Below are positions 54,932 to 61,825 of a DNA stretch of 64,000 nucleotides, one piece after another. The notes beneath the pieces are model-generated. The model searched no databases, had not been told where the DNA came from, and was given only the letters and a program-made list of their open reading frames with translations. A program made the translations under genes and the position numbers. Where the stretch lies: the NCBI RefSeq assembly GCF_030063205.1, contig NZ_JASISQ010000001.1, positions 609,152 to 673,151 on the forward strand. The letters run 5' to 3'. This DNA is from Arthrobacter antibioticus. GTDB lineage: Bacteria; Actinomycetota; Actinomycetes; Actinomycetales; Micrococcaceae. Positions within the stretch are counted from its first letter, which is position 1. Every line of letters begins with the position of its first letter.

Positions 54932-55825
54932 TTAGTCATCTGGCCCATCTTCCGAATATGTCAACATATAAGAGAAATCAATCAAATATGGGACTTGGGC
55001 GTTGATTTCTTCGGCCGCTGCCTTGACCTCGTCAGGAATTCGATGGGCAGAATAGACCACATAGTGTCGCTTGTCAATTCTCTTGACGTGGGCACGGTCG
55101 ATGCTTCCCCGAGCTATCAGGCTGTCGTTGATGATCTTTTCAAACCGACTCTCGCGAGTTCCGGAAGATTCCCTGCCGCGACCCTCGCCGCCCTCATTAT
55201 GGTCATGGTCCAGAATTTGCTCCACACCAGTGAGCGTAGCCCTTGAACTCTGATCGAGCTTAAGTACTAGCTGTTGAATGTCCTCGAGCCGAAGGTCCGT
55301 CGAGGTCATCTCAGGTTTATATGCGTAATCATTCGTCTCGATCCGCTTGAATATAGCTTCCATCTTGCTCCAATGGTTCTCGAAGGACTCATCGAGAACA
55401 TGCTGCGCAAGTGGGTACGGGCGTGCGTTGTTCAGAGAAATGACCAGTTTCTTGAATTCAGACTTACGATCGTCGTGTTTCTTGAACTGCCGAAGCTGGA
55501 AATTCTTGAGCGGGCTAGTAAGGTCTGCTAAGTCTAGGTCGAGAAGAATCGGCACAACTTTATTTACTACGTCGATGGACTTCCACAGAGCTCCGGCTTC
55601 GTAGTTGATCCACGAACGAGCCTGGTTTTCAGAAGTCGTTACGATGATGCCGTAGGCAGTGTCCGAAAGCTGGGCGTGGATCTCTGCCATTGACAACGTC
55701 CCCGAGTCGATATCCATGTCGCTGACCCAGGGCCGTAAATCCTGCAGCACAAAGGGGAGCCAACCACGCAACTGATTCGCAAAGTCTTTAGATTTCGCTC
55801 CAGACCAGCTGATAAAGACCTTCAA
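54932..55825 (-). CDS. TIR-domain protein 2
   Basis: 297 aa. The TIR domain fills residues 1-150: KVFISWSGAKSKDFANQL, RPWVSDMDIDSG, YGIIVTTSENQARSWINYEA and GALWK, with the catalytic Glu in YEAGAL. The rest has a helical stretch (LEDIQQLVLKLDQSSRATL), an acidic/Arg linker (EGGEGRGRESSGTRESR) and a final alpha/beta segment (HYVVYSAHRIPDEVKAAAEE). It shares the domain order with TIR protein 1, but the C-termini differ. The start is TTG after GGGAG. It lies 214 bp downstream of the AlbA-type gene on the same strand. Confidence 0.85.
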   Translation of the reverse strand: MKVFISWSGAKSKDFANQLRGWLPFVLQDLRPWVSDMDIDSGTLSMAEIHAQLSDTAYGIIVTTSENQARSWINYEAGALWKSIDVVNKVVPILLDLDLADLTSPLKNFQLRQFKKHDDRKSEFKKLVISLNNARPYPLAQHVLDESFENHWSKMEAIFKRIETNDYAYKPEMTSTDLRLEDIQQLVLKLDQSSRATLTGVEQILDHDHNEGGEGRGRESSGTRESRFEKIINDSLIARGSIDRAHVKRIDKRHYVVYSAHRIPDEVKAAAEEINAQVPYLIDFSYMLTYSEDGPDD

Positions 55826-56039
55826 GACACTCCCTTACTCCAACTAGATACCCAAGCAAGCCTACCAACCCATGCCATCACCCAAGCCCATTTACGTTTC
55901 AAATGTCATCAGAAGATGAACCCTGCCGCTCAGCACACTCCTGGACGCCCTGCATGAGTATGTAGCACGTATGATTGTGAACCGACCTCACCATTCTTGC
56001 AAGTCCTGTTAGCCAGCAAATCGTGTCTAGGCCGAACCG

Positions 56040-57071
56040 CTAATCGAGTCCGTGATGCGAGAAATTCCAGTTCCCAAGAATTTCCTGATAAGCGCTTTTC
56101 AGATTGTCTCCATATTTGTTCTTCATCTCATATGGGCCAACCCTGCCCATCTGCGCAGTTGCTATGAGAGGCCTGACCGCACCTAGGACGTGGAGTTCTA
56201 GATCAAATCCTAGTTGCGACGCATCCCGAAAAAATCTTTTGTCTTCGGGACTAACAGCGGGCAGCTTCAATGCAAGAATCGCTGATCCGGGACCTGTCAA
56301 GGTAATCCCGTCACGAGTTACGTGTACTCCATACTCTTGATGAACTTCGGTCGGCTTAGTTGCATGCGGAGTGACACTAACATTGAACGTCCTGTTATCA
56401 ACATGAACCTTGCCTTGCATTCCGTGCGTAGGAATTGTCGTAAGTACATTACCGGAATGCTCGAAATAGACTCTAAGGTTCCCCTGGCACCTAATGCCCT
56501 CTACTTGGCCATGACCACCGCCCATTTCTTCCCGAGGAGCTCGGACGCTCGGATAGTACTCGGCATAGAAATCTCCACTCAAGGTCACCGCAGGCGGCAC
56601 TTTGATCGTTGGGATCAAGAGTCGAAGTAGCTCGTCGCGCTTGGCTGACCTGGTGCCGGTTCCTTCCCTCATTGGAACTTCGAGAATCGGGGTCTTTGTC
56701 TTCACAACGTAGGGTGAGCGGTCAGAAGCGAAGGCTATGGCTATCACAAACTCACCGTCAGCGCCGATCGGCACATTCACTTGCCGAATCATTTCAGGCG
56801 GGGTCTGGTCAAATTTTGGCGTGATTTGAGCCCACCAATCAAGGACATCTGTCCCGGAAAGATCGTGGATAGCACCGTTCGTCTCGTCGATTCCGATGAT
56901 GTAAATGACGGGATCGCCACCCGCACGGTTCAGGCTTCCAGCAAGCTGACGTGCTTTGTCGCCCTGCGGCCATTCTCGCTTGCACTCGATGAAATCATCC
57001 TCAACCTTTTGGCCAGATTGGATCCGATCTACGGCAAAAATTACTTTGGTCTCAAGGTCGATAACGCGCAT
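56040..57071 (-). CDS. AlbA_2/Schlafen-type N-terminal domain protein
   Basis: 343 aa. Residues 20-120 carry EDDFIECKREWPQGDKARQ, LAGSLNRAGGDPVIYIIGID and a following Gly-rich turn, the pattern of the Schlafen AlbA_2 (divergent AAA_4) domain. The C-terminal 200 residues are beta-rich with no recognised motif. AlbA_2 proteins recur in defence islands and as regulators. The ATG at 57071 lies 65 bp inside the right end of the element, and the residual comM frame overlaps its first 20 bases. Confidence 0.7.
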   Translation of the reverse strand: MRVIDLETKVIFAVDRIQSGQKVEDDFIECKREWPQGDKARQLAGSLNRAGGDPVIYIIGIDETNGAIHDLSGTDVLDWWAQITPKFDQTPPEMIRQVNVPIGADGEFVIAIAFASDRSPYVVKTKTPILEVPMREGTGTRSAKRDELLRLLIPTIKVPPAVTLSGDFYAEYYPSVRAPREEMGGGHGQVEGIRCQGNLRVYFEHSGNVLTTIPTHGMQGKVHVDNRTFNVSVTPHATKPTEVHQEYGVHVTRDGITLTGPGSAILALKLPAVSPEDKRFFRDASQLGFDLELHVLGAVRPLIATAQMGRVGPYEMKNKYGDNLKSAYQEILGNWNFSHHGLD

Positions 57072-57092
57072 CTGCCAACCTTACCGAAACGG

Positions 57093-57136
57093 GCGGCTGA
57101 ACTTGACGGAAACTTGAGGAGTCTTGTACATTTTTA
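57093..57136. repeat. Right terminal inverted repeat of the comM element
   Basis: Reading toward the end: GCGGCTGAAC (57093-57102), CGGAAAC (57107-57113), GAGGAG, then CTTGTACATTTTTA. It mirrors the left end at 39331-39371. Confidence 0.65.
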
Positions 57137-58086
57137 GCCTCATCTAAGAAGAGCACGCCTCGATGAGCGCGGGTAGCGGCACCAGGACGCGGTATGCCGC
57201 TACCCCCACCAATAATGGCTGCTGTGCTAGCGGAATGATGCGGCCGCTCATAAGGCGGGCGCCGTATAAGCCCAACAAGTCCAGATGCTCTATGTTCAAG
57301 GGAATGAATGGCAGTGACTTCCATGGCCTGGGCATCGTTGAGATCCGGTAGTAGTCCGGGCAGCCGCTCGGCCAGCATGGTTTTTCCTGAGCCGGGTGGT
57401 CCTATCATCATCAGATGGTGCCCACCCGCGGCCGCGATCTCCAACGCAAGACGCGCCACTGTTTGGCCTGCTACCTCGGACAAATCCACTTTCTCGTGGT
57501 TTGCCACTACACCGCTTACCGGCTGAGCGGTTTCAATGCCGGCCGCAGTGACGCCTTCAAGGCCTATGAGTTCTTGGGGGTTGGCGTCAAAGTCAGCGAC
57601 CACCTGTGCCAAGCAGTCGTAGCCGCGAACCTTGGCTCCACTTACTAGCTGTGCTTCAGCGAGATTGGCACCTGCCACAACAAATTCCTTGTACCCGGCA
57701 GACAACGCGGCAAGAACTGCGGGCAGGACTCCCCGGACCGCCCGCAACCGTCCATCAAGTCCGAGTTCAGCAAGGAAGACAGTGCTGCCGGTTCGCCGAA
57801 CATCGCCCGCAGCGTTGAGGGCAGCCATAACAATGGCCAAGTCAAAGCCAGAGCCCTTTTTAGGTAGAGAAGCTGGTACTAAATTGACAGTTATTTTACG
57901 CCGACTCAATGGAATCCCAGAGTTTTGCGCCGCCGATCGAATCCGCTCCCGTGCTTCTGATAATGAGGCATCTGGGAGTCCTAGGAGAATAAAGTTGGGC
58001 AGGGTCTGGCCAATGTCGGCTTCAACTTCTATGACGTGGCCATTTAAACCAACCAGGGCCACGGCAAGGGCACGCCCCATCCCCAT
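57137..58086 (-). pseudogene. comM: ComM (YifB-type AAA ATPase), N-terminal fragment
   Basis: The first 316 codons of comM. The Lon-protease-like N-terminal domain (LLGLPDASLSEARERIRSA, NLVPASLPKKGSGFDLA) and Walker A (MIGPPGSGKTMLAERLPGLL) are intact. The fragment ends within Walker B (RGVLFLDEA), where the element begins. The frame then runs 28 codons into the element and stops at 57052. Without Walker B, sensor and lid it should not work as an ATPase. TGATGGGG couples its start to the yraN stop. Confidence 0.93.
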
Positions 58087-58442
58087 CAGGCCACGCCCTT
58101 GAGATGGTCAATGCTGGGTGGGCCCGAGTGGTCCATGATGATGCCAACAGCGTCAATTCGCACGGTACCAATGACGTGTTGGTGTTCGCGCGCCCACAAC
58201 ACCGCCAAAGTTCGTAGGCGCAACAGTTTAATCCGTGTCAACGCTTCAAGCGGATCCCCATACCGCCGCGACCTGCGTGTCTTGACTTCAACTATGACGA
58301 GTTCATTTCCATCAAGGGCAACAAGGTCAATCTCACCGCTGGCACACCGCCAGTTACTATCAATCACCCGGATACCGCGGTCCTCCAGATAATCAGCTGC
58401 CACCCGTTCACCGGACTGACCCAACGCATCTTTTGCTCTCAT
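58086..58442 (-). CDS. yraN: YraN family (UPF0102) nuclease-fold protein
   Basis: 118 aa. GQSGERVAADYLEDRGI, NWRCASGEIDLVALD and LVIVEVKTRRSRRYGDP form a compact PD-(D/E)xK fold (Glu, Asp, E-V-K). It typically lies next to comM and dprA; role unknown, possibly in DNA handling. GGAGG precedes the ATG at 58442. Its stop overlaps the comM start. Confidence 0.92.
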   Translation of the reverse strand: MRAKDALGQSGERVAADYLEDRGIRVIDSNWRCASGEIDLVALDGNELVIVEVKTRRSRRYGDPLEALTRIKLLRLRTLAVLWAREHQHVIGTVRIDAVGIIMDHSGPPSIDHLKGVA

Positions 58443-58560
58443 AACAGCCTCCAATGTCAGCTTGGCTCGCATTGGATGCCAGCAACAGTGCCAGGACACC
58501 GATTGTGGATAGTCTCACCAATCGCAGCCCCCTGTGGGGGAACAAATCACCCCAGAACGC

Positions 58561-58596
58561 ACGAAGCCGGTGACCCGCCCACCAAGGCAAGTCACC
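58561..58596 (-). terminator. Hairpin between codA and yraN
   Basis: GCCGGTGAC pairs with GTCACCGGC, extended by ACGA/TCGT with a one-base bulge on each side. It lies about 50 bp past the codA stop and should end the choline operon. Confidence 0.7.
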
Positions 58597-58642
58597 GGCG
58601 TCGTACTCGGGTTTAGTGAACCAGAGTTAAGCGAGTCAGAAT

Positions 58643-60235
58643 CTAGTTAACAGCGCTCGCCCGGACAAGCTCGACACAGCGCTCCCCAATCATCATGGTG
58701 GTGATGTTGGGGTTAACGCTAGTCAGCTCCGGCATGACAGAACCGTCAGCCACGCGCAGCCCTGTGACACCCTTGACCCGCAACTCCGAATCTACCGGGG
58801 CCAGTGCGTCATCATTAGCACCCATGCGCACGCTTCCGGCCGGGTGGTAAACAGTGTTGTGCGTGCGGCGGATGTAATCTGCAATCTCTTCATCGCTTTG
58901 CACATCCTTGCCCGGGTAGAGCTCAGTTCCCGCCCACTCGGACATGGCCGGCTGAGAAATAATGTCTCGGGCCCGGCGGATACCCGCGATCATGACGGTC
59001 ATGTCATGGCCCGCCTCATCCGTGAAATAGCGCGGATCCACCTTGGGTTTGTCGCGGAAATCCCGGCTCGCCAACTTGACAGTGCCCCGCGATTTAGCGT
59101 GAGTGACGTTTGGAGTGAGGCAGAATCCGTTCTCAGTCGTGGGGTAGCCCTGACGCAGTGTGTGCATATCGAACGGTACGGAACCATAGTGCATCATCAA
59201 ATCCGGCCGGTCCAACCCACTGCGCGTCTGTGAGAAGATGCCAATCTCCCACCACTGTGTGGATTCCTCCACCATGGGCTTCTTCGCCTCCCACTGGATG
59301 ACAGCTTCGGGGTGGTCCTGCAGGTTCTCGCCAACTCCCGGCGCGTCCACGCGCACTGCGATGCCGTGCTCACGCAGTTGCTCGCGCGGGCCAATGCCTG
59401 AGAGCATCAACAATTTCGGTGTGTCAATGGCCCCGGCGGAGACAATAACCTCGCGGTTGGCTTTCAACGTGTGAGTGCGGCCAAAAGCCGAATCCACCAC
59501 ATTGACACCCGTGCACTTGTTCGCCTCGTCAAAGGTTAGTTCGCGGGCCCGCAGATCAGTGAGCAACGTAAAATTCTTCCGGTCCATGATCGGATGAATG
59601 TAAGAAACGGAGCTGGATGCGCGCGTTCCATCTGGCTGACGGTTGATTTGGAAGAAGTTCGCACCATTGACAACAGTGACATCATTATTGAACTTCGCCC
59701 GAGGAATTCCGGCTTGTTCACACGCATCCAGCAGCGCGACCCCACACGGATCAGCTGCGGGGACATTCATAATCTTTACCGGTCCGCTGTCTCCATGGTG
59801 CGCGGCGTCGGGGCCAGCATCCTCATTGCTTTCAAGCTGCTTGAACAGACGGTAGCCCATCTTCGCATTCCAACCTTTGGCACCGTACACCCTCTCCCAG
59901 TCATCCAAATCTTCACGCGGTGCCCAAAAAGCGATGCAGGAGTTATGGCTGGAACAACCGCCCATGACCCGTGCACGGGCATGGCGCATAAAGGAATTGC
60001 CGTTCTCCTGTTTCTCAATGGGGTAATCCCAGTCAAGCCCGGATTCCAAAAGCTCCATCCACCGATCAAGTTGGAGGATCTCAGGCAGTTCGCGGTCGTC
60101 AGGACCTGCCTCCACTAGAGCCACCTCGACGGCGGGATCTTCGCTAAGGCGGGCTGCCACAGCGGCTCCGGCCGAACCACCACCAATGACAATGTAGTCA
60201 AAGTCGCGGTTGGCTGCATCTTCAATCATGCTCAT
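58643..60235 (-). CDS. codA: Choline oxidase (GMC flavoprotein)
   Basis: 530 aa. Opening FDYIVIGGGSAGAAVAARLS is the FAD site; VMGGCSSHNSCIAFWAPRED contains the His that binds FAD covalently in choline oxidase and the nearby active-site Ser. NTVYHPAGSVRMG and SVNPNITTMMIGE give the catalytic His and Asn. The sequence follows the Arthrobacter globiformis enzyme very closely in my memory, more so than E. coli BetA. It oxidises choline to glycine betaine with O2, producing H2O2. It is the last gene of the betT-betB-codA unit, three bases after betB. Confidence 0.9.
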   Translation of the reverse strand: MSMIEDAANRDFDYIVIGGGSAGAAVAARLSEDPAVEVALVEAGPDDRELPEILQLDRWMELLESGLDWDYPIEKQENGNSFMRHARARVMGGCSSHNSCIAFWAPREDLDDWERVYGAKGWNAKMGYRLFKQLESNEDAGPDAAHHGDSGPVKIMNVPAADPCGVALLDACEQAGIPRAKFNNDVTVVNGANFFQINRQPDGTRASSSVSYIHPIMDRKNFTLLTDLRARELTFDEANKCTGVNVVDSAFGRTHTLKANREVIVSAGAIDTPKLLMLSGIGPREQLREHGIAVRVDAPGVGENLQDHPEAVIQWEAKKPMVEESTQWWEIGIFSQTRSGLDRPDLMMHYGSVPFDMHTLRQGYPTTENGFCLTPNVTHAKSRGTVKLASRDFRDKPKVDPRYFTDEAGHDMTVMIAGIRRARDIISQPAMSEWAGTELYPGKDVQSDEEIADYIRRTHNTVYHPAGSVRMGANDDALAPVDSELRVKGVTGLRVADGSVMPELTSVNPNITTMMIGERCVELVRASAVN

Positions 60236-60238
60236 TGT

Positions 60239-61825
60239 CTAGTTCTCCTCCTGGCTGGGGCTCGAGCCGTGGTCAGCGAACCAACCGGTGACTTGCGGGT
60301 CAAGGTTCTGGTAAATATGCTTTGCTTCCTGGTACTCGCCCATGCCTGTGGGGCCAAGTTCGCGGCCCACTCCGGACTGGCCAAAGCCACCCCATTCAGC
60401 CTGCGGGAGGTACGGATGAAAGTCGTTGATCCAGATAGTTCCGTGACGCAGACGCCCAGCAATACGTTGAGCCCTGCTGGCGTCTTGTGTCCAGACTGCC
60501 CCGGCCAGGCCGTAGATGGTGTCGTTACCTAGGGCTACTGCCTCGTCCTCAGTGCGGAAAGTTTCAACGGTGATGGTGGGTCCAAACGCCTCATCAGTGA
60601 GCACAGACATACCGGAAGTGACCTGGTCAATGACAGTGGGCAGGTAGTAGTGCCCCTCGGCCTTGGGCCCTTCGATGCCGGTGTCCTTCACCGCACCGCG
60701 TGCAGCACCGACCTCGGCAGCCGTAGCGGGGCGTCCACCGCAGCGGATTCGAGCACCTTCTTCTCGGCCCTTGCGTACGTAGCCATCAACTTTTTCCAGG
60801 TGAGCTGCCGAGATGAGCGGACCGGTTTCGGCGTCCTCATCATAGGGTCCGCCTAGGCGGATGCCGTTTGCACGACGCACCAGTTCAGTCACGAAGTCTT
60901 CGGCTATGGATTCCTCCACCAGCAGGCGGGCGCCAGCTGAGCATACTTGCCCTGAGTGAACAAAGGCCCCGTTGAGCGCGTTATCCAGTGCAGCATCAAA
61001 GTCTGCATCTGCGAAGATCACGTTCGGGTTCTTGCCGCCGAGCTCCAGCGCAACCTTTTTTACGGTTCCAGCAGCGGAAGCAGCAATGCCGCGTCCTGTG
61101 ATCAATCCGCCGGTGAAGGAGACCATGTCTACATCCGGGTGGCTTGACAGCGGTGGGCCAACGTCAGCACCGGCTCCGGTGACGAGGTTGGCAACCCCTG
61201 CCGGCAGTCCAAGTTCATCCAGAACATCCAGCATCAAGATTGCTGTGGATGGGGTCAGTTCGGCTGGCTTGAGAACAAAGGAACATCCGGCCGCCAAGGC
61301 CGGAGCAATCTTCCATGCCGCCTGAAGCAGCGGGTAATTCCAGGGTGTGATCATGGTGCACACACCGACGGGTTCGTACACAATACGTGAAAGTACGTTG
61401 TTATCCGAAGCATCGACAATGCGCCCGGCATCTTGGCCTGCCAACCGTCCGAAGTACTCGAAGCATGCGGCAATGTCATCCATGTCCAGACGGCTTTCGA
61501 GGATCCGTTTGCCTGTATCTTCGGATTCGGCGCGAGCAAATTCTTCCTTCCGCTCCCGAAGCCGAGTGGCTACTTTGAGCAGGAAGTCTCCGCGTTGCGG
61601 TGCAGGCACTGAAGACCACACGCCGGAGTCAAATGAAGTGCGGGCTGCTGCAATAGCCCGTTCGGAGTCTTCTGCCGTTCCTTCCGAAACGCTCGCCACC
61701 AGCCGTCCATCAGCGGGGCAGAAAATTTCGCGGGTCCCGCCGGCGGCGGCAGGTGCCCAGGCGCCTCCGATGAACATGCTTTTGGCCCTAGTGTTGGTCG
61801 GCTCCACATGGTTTTTTTCGGTCAT
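60239..61825 (-). CDS. betB: Betaine aldehyde dehydrogenase
   Basis: 528 aa NAD(P)-dependent aldehyde dehydrogenase. ITPWNYPLLQAAWKIAPALA, SFTGGLITGRGI, the catalytic Glu in LELGGKNP and the Cys in HSGQVCSAGARL are all present. A roughly 30-residue insert (RPATAAEVGAARGAVKDTGI) precedes the HYYLPTVI block. It oxidises betaine aldehyde to glycine betaine. Its start overlaps the betT stop and codA follows three bases later, so the three are one transcript. Confidence 0.92.
   Translation of the reverse strand: MTEKNHVEPTNTRAKSMFIGGAWAPAAAGGTREIFCPADGRLVASVSEGTAEDSERAIAAARTSFDSGVWSSVPAPQRGDFLLKVATRLRERKEEFARAESEDTGKRILESRLDMDDIAACFEYFGRLAGQDAGRIVDASDNNVLSRIVYEPVGVCTMITPWNYPLLQAAWKIAPALAAGCSFVLKPAELTPSTAILMLDVLDELGLPAGVANLVTGAGADVGPPLSSHPDVDMVSFTGGLITGRGIAASAAGTVKKVALELGGKNPNVIFADADFDAALDNALNGAFVHSGQVCSAGARLLVEESIAEDFVTELVRRANGIRLGGPYDEDAETGPLISAAHLEKVDGYVRKGREEGARIRCGGRPATAAEVGAARGAVKDTGIEGPKAEGHYYLPTVIDQVTSGMSVLTDEAFGPTITVETFRTEDEAVALGNDTIYGLAGAVWTQDASRAQRIAGRLRHGTIWINDFHPYLPQAEWGGFGQSGVGRELGPTGMGEYQEAKHIYQNLDPQVTGWFADHGSSPSQEEN

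Larger units (their letters stand above)
39331..57136. mobile_element. 17.8-kb defence-type element inserted in comM
   Basis: The boundaries are set by three observations. comM is split here; GCCTC is duplicated at both edges; and removing the element with one copy restores the 517-codon frame exactly. The ends are imperfect inverted repeats: reading outward, both have GCGGCTSAAC, CGGAAAC, GGAG and finish in an AT-rich tail (TTTGTA left, TTTTTA right). The cargo is nuclease-like, TIR, AlbA-type, winged-helix-like and possible cyclase genes plus several IS elements. I see no intact TnsB, TniA, integrase or Tn3-type transposase, so it may have been moved in trans or lost its own genes. The 5-bp duplication and comM target recall Tn7-like AbaR islands of Acinetobacter, but the termini are not TGT...ACA. 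Confidence 0.85.

Noticed and set aside
39331-57136. The comM element as a standard Tn7-like or AbaR island
   Set aside because: The target gene and 5-bp duplication fit, but ends are TACAAAT/TAAAAAT rather than TGT, and no tnsABC or tni genes are recognisable, so the label is withheld.
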